Part shown: positions 25,349 through 33,915 of the stretch, piece by piece
Position numbering within the stretch: position 1 is the stretch's first letter
Layout of the letters: each line of letters begins with the position of its first letter
Assembly (NCBI GenBank): GCA_024235395.1
Contig: JACKMK010000003.1
Coordinates: forward strand, 682,001 to 746,000
Reading direction: 5' to 3'
Length of the DNA: 64,000 nucleotides
Origin: Chromatiaceae bacterium
GTDB taxonomy: Bacteria > Pseudomonadota > Gammaproteobacteria > Chromatiales > Chromatiaceae
Position numbers and translations under genes: made by a program
Notes under the pieces: generated by a model
The model's input: the letters and a program-made list of their open reading frames with translations, nothing else
Told to the model about the DNA's origin: nothing
Databases searched by the model: none

Positions 25349-26608
25349 ATGGACAAACTGATCATCTACGGCGGCCGCCCGCTCGCCGGCGACGTGCGCA
25401 TCTCGGGCGCCAAGAACGCTGCGCTGCCGATCCTCGCCGCCACCCTGCTCGCCGATCAGCCGATGGTGATCGGGAACATTCCGCACCTGCGCGACATCAC
25501 GACGACGATGGAGCTGCTCGGCCGGATGGGGGTCGAACTGACCGTCGACGAGAAGATGCGCGTCGAGGTCGACGCCGGGCGCCTGGACAAACCGTTCGCG
25601 CCCTACGAGCTGGTCAAGACGATGCGCGCATCGATACTGGTGCTCGGGCCACTGCTGGCGCGCTGTGGACATGCCGACGTGTCGCTCCCGGGCGGTTGTG
25701 CGATCGGTTCGCGGCCGGTCGACCTGCACATCGAGGGCCTGCGCGCGATGGGTGCCGAGATCGACGTCGAGGGTGGTTACATCAAGGCGCGCGCCAACCG
25801 CCTGAAGGGGGCGCGCCTGGTGCTGGATCTGATCACCGTGACCGGCACCGAGAATCTGATGATGGCGGCGACCCTGGCAGAGGGCACGACGATCATCGAA
25901 AACGCGGCGCGTGAACCCGAGGTGGTCGACCTGGCCAACTGCCTGAACGCGATGGGCGCCCGGGTCAGCGGCGCCGGCAGCTCGACGATCACGGTCCAGG
26001 GCGTCAAGGCGCTGCATGGTACCGAGTACAAGGTGTTGCCGGACCGTATCGAGACCGGCACCTTCCTGGTCGCCGGCGCGATCAGCGGTGGCCGCGTACG
26101 GGTCCGCGACACCGATCCCAAGCAGCTGGACGCGGTGCTGCAGAAGCTGCGCGAGGCCGGTGCCGAGCTGGAGATCGGCGACGACAGCGTGCTGCTCGAC
26201 ATGCGTGGCCGACGGCCGAGTGCGGTCAACGTGCACACCGCGCCCTACCCGGCGTTTCCGACCGACATGCAGGCACAGTTCACCGCGCTCAACAGCGTGG
26301 CCGATGGGGTCGGGACCATCACCGAAACGGTATTCGAGAACCGTTTCATGCATGTCCAGGAACTGCAGCGCATGGGCGCCAAGATCAAGCTCGAGGGCAA
26401 CACCGCGATCTGCAGTGGGGTAAAGCGTCTCACCGCGGCGCCGGTGATGGCGACCGACCTGCGCGCCTCGGCCAGCCTGGTGCTCGCCGGCCTGGTCGCC
26501 GAAGGCGAGACGGTCGTCGACCGCATCTATCACGTCGATCGCGGTTACCAGAACATCGAAGACAAGTTTGCCGGGCTCGGCGCACATATCCGTCGGGTGC
26601 CCGGTTGA
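25349..26608 (+). CDS. murA: UDP-N-acetylglucosamine 1-carboxyvinyltransferase
   Basis: A 419-residue MurA, the first committed enzyme of peptidoglycan synthesis (adds enolpyruvate from PEP to UDP-GlcNAc). The catalytic Cys, target of fosfomycin in the family, is Cys117 in SLPGGCAIGSRPVDL. The substrate-binding SGAKNAALPIL lies near the start. The ATG at 25349 matches the family N-terminus; an upstream start at 25322 is rejected. It follows the mla operon and precedes hisG. Confidence 0.97.
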   Translation: MDKLIIYGGRPLAGDVRISGAKNAALPILAATLLADQPMVIGNIPHLRDITTTMELLGRMGVELTVDEKMRVEVDAGRLDKPFAPYELVKTMRASILVLGPLLARCGHADVSLPGGCAIGSRPVDLHIEGLRAMGAEIDVEGGYIKARANRLKGARLVLDLITVTGTENLMMAATLAEGTTIIENAAREPEVVDLANCLNAMGARVSGAGSSTITVQGVKALHGTEYKVLPDRIETGTFLVAGAISGGRVRVRDTDPKQLDAVLQKLREAGAELEIGDDSVLLDMRGRRPSAVNVHTAPYPAFPTDMQAQFTALNSVADGVGTITETVFENRFMHVQELQRMGAKIKLEGNTAICSGVKRLTAAPVMATDLRASASLVLAGLVAEGETVVDRIYHVDRGYQNIEDKFAGLGAHIRRVPG

Positions 26609-26618
26609 GGATATGGGT

Positions 26619-27272
26619 ATGGCTGTATCGATCGACGCACCGCTGACCATTGCGCTGTCCAAGGGACGGATATTCAAGGACACGCTGCCGCTGCTGGCCG
26701 AGGCCGGCATCGCGCCGCTGGAGGATCCGGAGACCAGCCGCAAGCTGATCCTCGACACTTCACATCCGCTGGTGAAGTTCGTCTTGATCCGGGCGACCGA
26801 TGTGCCGACCTATGTGCAATGGGGCGCGGCCGATCTCGGTGTGGCCGGCAAAGACGTGTTGATGGAACACGGTGGCGAGGGGTTGTACGAACCGCTCGAC
26901 CTCAAAATTGCGCGTTGCCGGATGATGGTGGCCGGGCGCCCCGACACCAACACCGGCGCCCGCCGTCTGCGGATAGCGACCAAGTATGTACAGGCGGCGC
27001 GCAGCTTCTTCGCGGCGCGTGGCCAGCAGGTCGAGGTGATCAAGCTGTACGGGTCGATGGAGCTCGCGCCCCTGGTCGGCCTGTCGGACTTGATCGTCGA
27101 CCTGGTGGAGTCCGGGAACACCCTCAAGGCGAACGGCCTGGTCCCTCTCGAGCATATGCACGACATCAGTTCACGCCTGGTGGTCAACAAGGCATCGTGG
27201 AAGATGAAACACGCGACCGTGCAGGCCCTGGTCGATGCGCTACGCGGTGCCGTCGAACGCGCGGCGGCCTGA
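26619..27272 (+). CDS. hisG: ATP phosphoribosyltransferase, short form (HisG)
   Basis: About 217 residues, the short form lacking the C-terminal regulatory domain of the roughly 300-residue long form. Catalytic motifs are ALSKGRIF, DLGVAGKDVL, RIATKYV and the PRPP loop IVDLVESGNTLKANGL. The ATG at 26619 is preferred over 26613 because GAGG (26607-26610) is then eight bases away. Short HisG normally needs the HisRS-like partner HisZ, which is not in this window. It catalyses the first step of histidine synthesis and is followed by hisD and hisC. Confidence 0.93.
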   Translation: MAVSIDAPLTIALSKGRIFKDTLPLLAEAGIAPLEDPETSRKLILDTSHPLVKFVLIRATDVPTYVQWGAADLGVAGKDVLMEHGGEGLYEPLDLKIARCRMMVAGRPDTNTGARRLRIATKYVQAARSFFAARGQQVEVIKLYGSMELAPLVGLSDLIVDLVESGNTLKANGLVPLEHMHDISSRLVVNKASWKMKHATVQALVDALRGAVERAAA

Positions 27273-27378
27273 CGCGCGTCACCCGATGTCGCACCGTCCG
27301 CGCGGTTGATCCGCCGCACGGCGCGCTAGAATGGTCGCCACGGCGGCCGTGCCCAGGATCGCCCACGGAATACGAGCC

Positions 27379-28680
27379 ATGGCTGAGATACGCAGACTGA
27401 ACACCGCCGATGCCGATTTCCAGCGCCAGCTCGATGAGCTGCTGGCATGGGAGTCCGTGTCCGACGATCGGGTCAACCGGGTCGTGCAGGAGGTGATCGC
27501 CGAGATCCGGCAACGCGGTGACGCCGCGTTGATCGAGTTCACCAACCGGTTCGATGGCTGGGAGGCGGGTTCCGCAGCCGACCTGGAGATCCCGCTCGCG
27601 CGTCTGGAGCAGGCATGGCACGCGATTCCGGACGCGCAGCGCGATGCGCTGCGGCACGCCGCCGATCGTGTGCGCGGCTACGCCGAGCGCCAGAAGATGG
27701 AAGGTTGGAGCTACACCGAGCCGGACGGCACCGTGCTCGGTCAGCAGGTCACGCCGCTCGACCGCGTGGGCCTGTATGTACCCGGTGGCAAGGCCGCGTA
27801 TCCGTCGTCGGTACTGATGAACGCGCTGCCGGCCAAGGTCGCCGGGGTCGGTGAGCTGATCATGGTCGTCCCGACCCCGCGCGGCGAACTCAACGAGCTG
27901 GTGCTCGCCGCGGCGCACGTCTGCGGGGTCGACCGGGTGTTCGCGGTCGGAGGGGCCCAGGCGGTCGCGGCGCTCGCCTACGGTACCGAATCGGTGCCGC
28001 CGGTCGACAAGATCGTCGGTCCGGGCAACATCTATGTCGCCACCGCGAAACGCACGGTGTTCGGACAGGTCGGCATCGACATGGTCGCGGGGCCGTCGGA
28101 GATCCTGGTCATCTGCGACGGGCAGACCGATCCGGACTGGGTCGCGATGGACCTGTTCTCCCAGGCCGAGCACGACGAAGACGCCCAGTCGATCCTGCTG
28201 TGTCCGGACGCAGGGTTCGTCGACCGCGTGGAACAGAGCATCGACAGGTTGCTGCCGGCGATGCAGCGTGGCGAGATCATCGCCACCGCGCTGCGCGCGC
28301 GCGGCGCCCTGATCGTCTGCCGCGATCTCGACGAAGCCGCCGAGGTCGCCAATTTCATCGCCCCGGAGCACCTCGAACTGTCGCTTGCCGATCCTGAGGC
28401 GTACGTCGCGAAGATCCGGCATGCCGGCGCCATCTTCATGGGACGGCATACCTCGGAACCGCTCGGCGACTACTGCGCCGGGCCCAATCACGTGCTGCCG
28501 ACGTCGCGCACCGCGCGTTTCAGTTCGCCGCTGGGTGTCTACGACTTCCAGAAGCGGTCGAGCCTGATCATGGTCTCGGCGGCCGGCGCACAGACACTCG
28601 GTCGCACCGCGTCGGTGCTGGCGCGCGGCGAGGGCCTGGAGGCGCACGCGCGTTCCGCCGAGTACCGGCTGGACGACTAG
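27379..28680 (+). CDS. hisD: Histidinol dehydrogenase
   Basis: A 433-residue enzyme carrying out the last two oxidations of histidine synthesis with zinc and NAD+. Clear family motifs are DRVGLYVPGGKAAYPS, VGGAQAVAALAYGT, IVGPGNIYVATAKR, FSQAEHDEDAQS and the catalytic FIAPEHLEL. The start at 27379 (MAEIRRLNT) follows hisG by about 100 bases; an upstream start at 27331 is not conserved. Confidence 0.97.
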   Translation: MAEIRRLNTADADFQRQLDELLAWESVSDDRVNRVVQEVIAEIRQRGDAALIEFTNRFDGWEAGSAADLEIPLARLEQAWHAIPDAQRDALRHAADRVRGYAERQKMEGWSYTEPDGTVLGQQVTPLDRVGLYVPGGKAAYPSSVLMNALPAKVAGVGELIMVVPTPRGELNELVLAAAHVCGVDRVFAVGGAQAVAALAYGTESVPPVDKIVGPGNIYVATAKRTVFGQVGIDMVAGPSEILVICDGQTDPDWVAMDLFSQAEHDEDAQSILLCPDAGFVDRVEQSIDRLLPAMQRGEIIATALRARGALIVCRDLDEAAEVANFIAPEHLELSLADPEAYVAKIRHAGAIFMGRHTSEPLGDYCAGPNHVLPTSRTARFSSPLGVYDFQKRSSLIMVSAAGAQTLGRTASVLARGEGLEAHARSAEYRLDD

Positions 28681-28759
28681 CGTCGCGAAGCCGCCCGGCA
28701 CGGTGCGCGCCGCGCCGTCGGGAAACTGTCGATTCATCATTCGAGGCCTCAGACCACCG

Positions 28760-29860
28760 ATGTCCGGTTCGCTCAACGATCTCGTGCAACACTGGATACG
28801 CCCCGAAATCGCCACACTTTCGGCGTATCACGTGCAGTCCGCCGGCGGGATGATCAAGCTCGACGCGATGGAGAACCCCTATACCTGGCCGGCCGAGCTC
28901 CGCGATGCCTGGACCGAGGTGCTGCGCGCGACCGATGTCAACCGTTATCCGGATCCACAGGCACGGCGCCTGAGCGAGCGCCTCGCCGAGACGATGGCCG
29001 TCCCGGAGGGCATGCGTGTCCTGCTCGGCAACGGTTCCGACGAGCTGATCCAGATGATCGCGCTGGCTTTGGCGGGGCCGTCGCGCTGTGTGTTGTCGGT
29101 CGACCCCGGGTTCGTGATGTATCGCATGATCGCGACCTTCGCCGGGCTGCGCTATATCGGCGTACCGCTGCGCGCCGAGGATTTCGGTCTCGACCTGCCG
29201 GCCGTGTTGCAGGCGATGGAAGAGCATCAGCCGGCGGTGGTGTTCATCGCCTACCCGAACAACCCCACCGGTAACCTGTTCGATGCCGAGGCAGTGCACG
29301 AGGTGATCCGCGCGGCCCCCGGACTGGTGGTGGTCGACGAGGCCTATGCGCCGTTTACCGACGCCAGCTTCATGTCGAGCCTCGGCGAATACGACAACCT
29401 GCTGGTGATGCGCACGGTGTCGAAGATGGGGCTGGCGGGGCTGCGCCTCGGCATGCTGGCGGGCCCGGCGGCCTGGCTGGATGAATTCGACAAGGTACGG
29501 CTGCCGTACAACATCAACGTGCTGACCCAGGTCAGCGCCGAGTTCGCGCTGCGCCACCACGCGGTGTTCGATGCACAGACCGAACTCGTGCGCAGTGAAC
29601 GCGAGCGCGTCAGTGCGGTATTGGCGGAGTTGCCGGGGGTGCGCCTTTACCCGTCGCAGGCGAACTTCCTGCTGATGCGCACCCCGCCTGGGCAGGCCGC
29701 GGCATGGTTCGAAGGCCTGCGCGCGCGCGGCGTGCTGATCAAGAACCTGAACGGCGCGCATCCGATGCTCAGTGACTGCCTGCGGCCAACGGTCGGCACC
29801 CCGCAAGAGAACGACGCGCTGCTCGCCGGATTGCGTACATTGGCCGGCGCCGTGGACTGA
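28760..29860 (+). CDS. hisC: Histidinol-phosphate aminotransferase
   Basis: A 366-residue PLP-dependent fold type I aminotransferase. Motifs include NGSDELIQMIALA, FIAYPNNPTGN, VVVDEAYAPF and the PLP-lysine segment RTVSKMGLAGLRLGM. It converts imidazole-acetol phosphate to histidinol phosphate. The start at 28760 (MSGSLNDLVQ) was chosen over a non-conserved upstream ATG. It is third in the hisG-hisD-hisC run. Confidence 0.95.
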   Translation: MSGSLNDLVQHWIRPEIATLSAYHVQSAGGMIKLDAMENPYTWPAELRDAWTEVLRATDVNRYPDPQARRLSERLAETMAVPEGMRVLLGNGSDELIQMIALALAGPSRCVLSVDPGFVMYRMIATFAGLRYIGVPLRAEDFGLDLPAVLQAMEEHQPAVVFIAYPNNPTGNLFDAEAVHEVIRAAPGLVVVDEAYAPFTDASFMSSLGEYDNLLVMRTVSKMGLAGLRLGMLAGPAAWLDEFDKVRLPYNINVLTQVSAEFALRHHAVFDAQTELVRSERERVSAVLAELPGVRLYPSQANFLLMRTPPGQAAAWFEGLRARGVLIKNLNGAHPMLSDCLRPTVGTPQENDALLAGLRTLAGAVD

Positions 29861-29925
29861 CGGCGTTCGGCCACCGCTGCATCGAGTGGCGATGCATGAC
29901 ACGACCTCATCGGGGAGGCACGAAG

Positions 29926-30516
29926 ATGGCTGTGCAAGGCGCGAAACTACTGATATTGCTCATGGGGGGCCTGTTTGCGGGCGTCGCCATGGCGCATCAG
30001 GGCGTTGGCATCGCGGGCGGGTTCGGTGCGGGCTTCATGCACCCGATCCTCGGTTGGGACCACGTCGCGGCGATGGTCGCGGTCGGACTCTGGGGCGCAT
30101 TCCTGGGCAACCCGGCAATCTGGGTCCTGCCGGTGGTGTTCCCGATGGTGATGGTTGTCGGTGGGACGCTGGGCGTCCTCGGCATCCCTTTGCCGGCGGT
30201 CGAGACCGGGATCGCCAGCTCGGCGGTGATCCTTGGCCTGATGGTGGCCCTCGCCGCGCGCCCGCCGCTCTGGGTCGCGGCGCTGATCGTCGGTGTATTC
30301 GCGGTGTTTCATGGCCATGCGCACGGTACCGAGCTGCCCGACGCCGCCAATCCGCTGGCCTACAGCCTCGGTTTCGTGGTGGCCACCGGCCTGCTGCACC
30401 TGTGCGGCATCGCGTTCGGTCTGTTGGTGCGCTGGCCCGCCGGGCGGGTCGTGGTGCGTGCCGGCGGTGGCGCGATCGCGTTGGCCGGGGTCGGCTTCCT
30501 GACCGGCGTGGTATGA
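29926..30516 (+). CDS. HupE/UreJ-family membrane protein
   Basis: A 196-residue membrane protein with a signal-like N-terminus (LMGGLFAGVAMAHQGV) and about six further hydrophobic segments. HupE/UreJ features are FMHPILGWDHVAAMVAVG, FAVFHGHAHGTELP and ATGLLHLCGIAFG, all histidine-rich and likely to bind nickel or cobalt. A good ribosome site (GGGGAGG) fixes the ATG at 29926. No hydrogenase or urease gene is nearby. It overlaps the next HupE-like gene (ATGA). Confidence 0.85.
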   Translation: MAVQGAKLLILLMGGLFAGVAMAHQGVGIAGGFGAGFMHPILGWDHVAAMVAVGLWGAFLGNPAIWVLPVVFPMVMVVGGTLGVLGIPLPAVETGIASSAVILGLMVALAARPPLWVAALIVGVFAVFHGHAHGTELPDAANPLAYSLGFVVATGLLHLCGIAFGLLVRWPAGRVVVRAGGGAIALAGVGFLTGVV

Positions 30517-31103
30517 CGCGGCGCTCCCTGGCGCTGTGCGTGGCGCTTGGCCTGTTGCCGGGCCTCGCGTGGGCACACAGTCCGATCAAGGGACTCGACA
30601 ATTTCTACGCCGGTCTGCTGCACCCCGTATTCGTCCCGGCGCACCTGCTGAGCATACTGGTGCTCGGCGTTCTGCTGGGCCAACAGGGCGCGCAGCGTGT
30701 GCAGGTCGCGATCGTCGCCTGCCTGGTCGCGCTGCTGGTGGGCCTCGCCGCCAGCGTGCCGGCGGCCGCGATCAGTGTCGAGGTGCCGTTGCTGGCGTTT
30801 GCGGCGGTCAGCGGCGCGCTGGTCGCGCTCGCCCGACCTTTGTCTGTGCCTGCAATTGCGGCCCTGGGGGGTGTCGTGACGTTGCTGGTCGGGGTCGATT
30901 CGGCTCAGGAGGGTCTGAGTGGCCGTGGCTGGCTGGCGGCGATGCTTGGCAGCGCGATCGCAGCCTACCTGTTGTTGCTCTACGCCATGGTGTTCGCCGA
31001 GTGGTTCGGGCGCCGCGAGTGGCAGCGCATCGGTCTGCGGATTCTGGGGTCCTGGGCCGCGGCGAGCGCGCTGCTGGTGCTGTCGCTCGCGTTACGCGGC
31101 TGA
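30513..31103 (+). CDS. Second HupE/UreJ-like membrane protein
   Basis: A 196-residue protein with a cleavable-looking N-terminus (LCVALGLLPGLAWAHSPIKG) and several membrane helices. NFYAGLLHPVFVPAHLLSILVLG is a variant of the HP-x-x-G-x-D-H motif of HupE, and a C-terminal hydrophobic half lacks the second His cluster of its neighbour. It starts inside the stop of the first HupE-like gene. It may form a heteromer with that protein, by inference. Metal specificity is unknown. Confidence 0.72.
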   Translation: MTRRSLALCVALGLLPGLAWAHSPIKGLDNFYAGLLHPVFVPAHLLSILVLGVLLGQQGAQRVQVAIVACLVALLVGLAASVPAAAISVEVPLLAFAAVSGALVALARPLSVPAIAALGGVVTLLVGVDSAQEGLSGRGWLAAMLGSAIAAYLLLLYAMVFAEWFGRREWQRIGLRILGSWAAASALLVLSLALRG

Positions 31104-31117
31104 GCCGCGCGGCGCAC

Positions 31118-31372
31118 TCATTTGCCGTCGGTCGAGTGCAGGATCTCGACCTCGAGCAGGTCTTTGACACACTGGTCGATGTAGTGGTCGAGGTCCGTAC
31201 CGCTCAAGCCGCCACCCTCGCCTTCGAGCTGGCAGTCCGATTTCAGCTTCGCCAGCATCCGGGTCTCCTCCGGCGTTTGCGCCGCGGTCGGTCCGGCGAG
31301 CAATGCCAGCCACAGCGTCGGCAGAAGCAGAGACGGCCATGCGAACCGGATACAGCGCTTCGGGTATTGCAT
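31118..31372 (-). CDS. Small periplasmic protein, unknown
   Basis: An 84-residue protein. The ATG at 31372 begins a signal peptide (SLLLPTLWLALLAGPTAA, cut near residue 31). The mature 53 residues contain two Cys (47 and 68) that could form a disulfide, and an acidic, helix-prone sequence (LDHYIDQCVKDLLEVEI). It is convergent with the HupE-like gene and lies 13 bases downstream of the EF-hand/CxxC gene. I do not recognise the family. Confidence 0.6.
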   Translation of the reverse strand: MQYPKRCIRFAWPSLLLPTLWLALLAGPTAAQTPEETRMLAKLKSDCQLEGEGGGLSGTDLDHYIDQCVKDLLEVEILHSTDGK

Positions 31373-31385
31373 CGACAAATGTTCC

Positions 31386-31685
31386 TTATCCAGCCTTGAG
31401 GCAGTTGCAGTGGTAATCAAACCTGTCGCGCACGCTACGCAGACGCCGCAACAGATCCCCGCGGTCACCGGCGAACACGGCGACGCTGGGGTCGCGGTGG
31501 TCGAATCGCTGGTGCGCCAGCAGATCTGCTGTCGGCAGCTGGCCGTCATTGTTTAGGTCGAAGATCGTCCGGCACACCGGGCATTCGTTCAAAACGCCGG
31601 CCTCCAGGTCGATCTCGATCGCCACCTTGTCGCGCGCCGCGCCCGGCGGGCGCAGTCTGTCCAGCAGGTCCGAAAGCCACTTCAC
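31386..31685 (-). CDS. Small protein with CxxC and EF-hand-like loop
   Basis: A 99-residue protein starting with GTG in a GTGA overlap with the DegS-like gene stop. It has CPVC at residues 35-38, then a perfect-looking EF-hand loop at 43-54 (D-L-N-N-D-G-Q-L-P-T-A-D: acidic or amide residues at 1, 3, 5, 7 and Asp at 12), and C-N-C at 93-95. The surrounding helices are short. The Cys pairs could bind zinc or form a redox site, and the loop could bind Ca2+. No named family recognised. Confidence 0.6.
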   Translation of the reverse strand: MKWLSDLLDRLRPPGAARDKVAIEIDLEAGVLNECPVCRTIFDLNNDGQLPTADLLAHQRFDHRDPSVAVFAGDRGDLLRRLRSVRDRFDYHCNCLKAG

Positions 31686-32842
31686 GGCGACTGCGTGCCG
31701 CTCGCCGGGCGTTCGCCGACGATCGCGACCTGCTCCACCTCGCCCCCGTCGCGGTACAGCGTCACCGTCATCGGGCTGCCCGGGGCCTTGTCGGCCACGG
31801 CCTTGAGCAGTTGCTGGGATCCGCTGATCGGATGCCGGTCTACCGCGACGAGGATGTCTCCGGGCTTGATCGACGCGAGATCGGCGGGACCCCCGTCGAG
31901 TACCCCGGAGACAAGGATGCCGCTGCGGAACTCGATCTCCAGCGACTTCGCCAGCGCCGGGGTCAGGTTCTGCCCGGTGATCCCGAGCCAGCCGCGGATC
32001 ACCCGGCCGTGCGCAATGATCTGATCCATCACGTCGCGCGCCAGCTGGACCGGGATTGCGAAGCCGATGCCGTGCGAGCCGCCGCTTTGCGAAAAGATCG
32101 CGGTGTTGATGCCCACCACGTCGCCGAGCGCGTTGATCAATGCGCCGCCCGAGTTTCCGGGGTTGATCGCCGCGTCGGTCTGGATGAAGTTTTCGAAGTC
32201 GGTGATCCCGAGTTCGTTGCGGCCGGTGGCGCTGACGATGCCCATGGTCACCGTCTGGCCCACGCCAAACGGGTTGCCGATCGCCATTACGACGTCGCCG
32301 ACCTGCAGTTGGTCGGAGTTGCCGAGCGAGGCGAGCGGCAGGCTCTCGCCTGCGGCCTGGAGCACGGCAACGTCGGTCTCCGGGTCGGAACCGACGATGC
32401 GTGCCGGAAGATTGCGGCCGTCATCCAGCACCACCTGGATCTCACTGGCCCCGGCGATCACGTGATTGTTGGTCAGGATGTAGCCGTTGTCGTCGACGAT
32501 CACGCCCGAACCGAGGCTGTTTTCGCGCTTCAGACGCGGGCGGCTGACGCGGTCGCCGAAGAATCGCTTGAACAAAGGGTCGTCGAGCAGCGGATGGACT
32601 TTCTCACGGGTGATCTTGGTCGCGTAGACGTTCACCACGGACGGTGCGGCGCGCTGCACCGCGGCCGCATACGAGACCGGTCCCACGGCGCGTTCGACCA
32701 CCAGCGGCTGTGGGGGCGGTTGAGTCGGCGTCGCCGTCTCCCGGCCGACCAGGTCCGGGCGGAGCAGCAACACCAGAAATGCCGCGGCCAGCCCGGTGGC
32801 AATCGAGGTGAACAGGAACGAGAATGCGCGGTACCACTTCAT
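31682..32842 (-). CDS. DegS/AlgW-type periplasmic serine protease
   Basis: A 386-residue trypsin-fold protease with one N-terminal membrane anchor (AFSFLFTSIATGLAAAFLVLLL), catalytic His in ILTNNHVIAG, Asp in DPETDVAVLQ and Ser in INPGNSGGALI, and one C-terminal PDZ domain (RGWLGITGQ to the end). The single PDZ and the anchor match DegS/AlgW, which starts RseA/MucA cleavage in sigma-E signalling. A TTG at 32848 is possible, but the ATG at 32842 is preferred. The divergent NIF3 gene lies about 150 bases away. Confidence 0.9.
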   Translation of the reverse strand: MKWYRAFSFLFTSIATGLAAAFLVLLLRPDLVGRETATPTQPPPQPLVVERAVGPVSYAAAVQRAAPSVVNVYATKITREKVHPLLDDPLFKRFFGDRVSRPRLKRENSLGSGVIVDDNGYILTNNHVIAGASEIQVVLDDGRNLPARIVGSDPETDVAVLQAAGESLPLASLGNSDQLQVGDVVMAIGNPFGVGQTVTMGIVSATGRNELGITDFENFIQTDAAINPGNSGGALINALGDVVGINTAIFSQSGGSHGIGFAIPVQLARDVMDQIIAHGRVIRGWLGITGQNLTPALAKSLEIEFRSGILVSGVLDGGPADLASIKPGDILVAVDRHPISGSQQLLKAVADKAPGSPMTVTLYRDGGEVEQVAIVGERPASGTQSP

Positions 32843-32990
32843 GCGCAAACCCTAACGGTGCGTTGGTTCATAGGTCACTGCGGGGTGTGGCGTCGTCGAA
32901 GCAAGCGGGCGACGCTCGCTCTTCGGCCTGCAGATTGCCGTGCATCGCGCGCCATGACAAGGGTCCGTGTGACCCGCCCGAGGAATGCCG

Positions 32991-33731
32991 ATGGCCCGAC
33001 TGGAGGATATCGTCGCGTACTGCGATCAGCGCCTGGAGGCCGCCACGTTCGACGACTACTGCCCGAACGGGCTGCAGATCGAGGGGCGTGACCAGGTCGC
33101 GACGATCGTCTCCGGGGTGACCGCGAGCCAGGCGCTTATCAGCGCTGCGATCGACGCGGACGCGGACCTGCTGCTGGTCCACCACGGCTATTTCTGGCGC
33201 AACGAGCCGGCGCCGCTGGTCGGCATCAAGGGGCGCCGGATCCGCGCGCTGATGAACGCGGGGATCAGCCTGCTGGCGTATCACCTGCCGCTCGATGCGC
33301 ATCCGGAACTGGGCAACAACCGCCAGCTGGGTCTGGCGATGGGATTCGTCGATGCGTCGCCGCAGGACGGTCTGCTGTGGGGTGTCGAACTCGCCAGGCC
33401 GATGACCGCGGGCGACCTCGCCGAGCGTGTCGAAGGGGCGCTGGGCCGGCCGCCGCTCACGGTCGGCCCGGACGCCGCGGTGAGTCGCGTCGCATGGTGC
33501 ACCGGTGCCGCGCAGGGGATGATCGAGCAGGCGGCGGCGCTGGGTTTTGACGCCTTCATCAGTGGAGAGATCTCCGAGCAGACGGTGCACCTGGCGCGCG
33601 AACTGGGTGTTTTGTTCTTGTCGGCGGGCCACCATGCGACCGAGCGCTACGGTGTGCAGGCATTGGGCAATGAACTGGCCACCCGCTTCGATGTCGCCCA
33701 CCGGTTCATCGAGATCACCAACCCCGTTTGA
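32991..33731 (+). CDS. NIF3/YbgI-family dinuclear metal protein
   Basis: A 246-residue Nif3-like protein. Family features are FDDYCPNGLQIEG, LLLVHHGYFW (metal-binding His pair), LLAYHLPLDAHPELGNN and the C-terminal LSAGHHATERYGV. The ATG at 32991 is preferred because GAGGA ends six bases before it; the ATG at 32985 sits directly on that site. The cellular role of the family is uncertain (a GTP cyclohydrolase I type 2 label is used but weakly supported). It precedes petABC. Confidence 0.9.
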   Translation: MARLEDIVAYCDQRLEAATFDDYCPNGLQIEGRDQVATIVSGVTASQALISAAIDADADLLLVHHGYFWRNEPAPLVGIKGRRIRALMNAGISLLAYHLPLDAHPELGNNRQLGLAMGFVDASPQDGLLWGVELARPMTAGDLAERVEGALGRPPLTVGPDAAVSRVAWCTGAAQGMIEQAAALGFDAFISGEISEQTVHLARELGVLFLSAGHHATERYGVQALGNELATRFDVAHRFIEITNPV

Positions 33732-33791
33732 TTTTTGTTTGCTATTACAAACACTTGGCGTCGGGCGTCGGCACCGTCAGAGCCCCTTTTC

Positions 33792-33821
33792 TTGACGGGG
33801 TATTGGCCGATGTTGGAGAAT
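33792..33821 (+). promoter_or_regulatory. Possible sigma-70 promoter for petABC
   Basis: TTGACG (33792-33797) is followed after 18 bases by GAGAAT (33816-33821), a 4-of-6 match to the -10 consensus. It lies about 95 bases upstream of petA in the spacer after the NIF3 gene. The match is modest; another AT-rich element (CATATTCTTAAAG, near 33845-33858) is an alternative. Confidence 0.3.
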
Positions 33822-33915
33822 CCGCGGTCGTTCGGGGAAATTCAGCATATTCTTAAAGTTCGATTCGCATGTTGGCGTTCTGCAACGTCGGTGTCCGGGT
33901 CGTGGGAGTTCATTC

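Noticed and set aside
25013..26758. 581-codon minus-strand frame across murA
   Set aside because: Shadow of murA, whose catalytic motifs are all present on the other strand.
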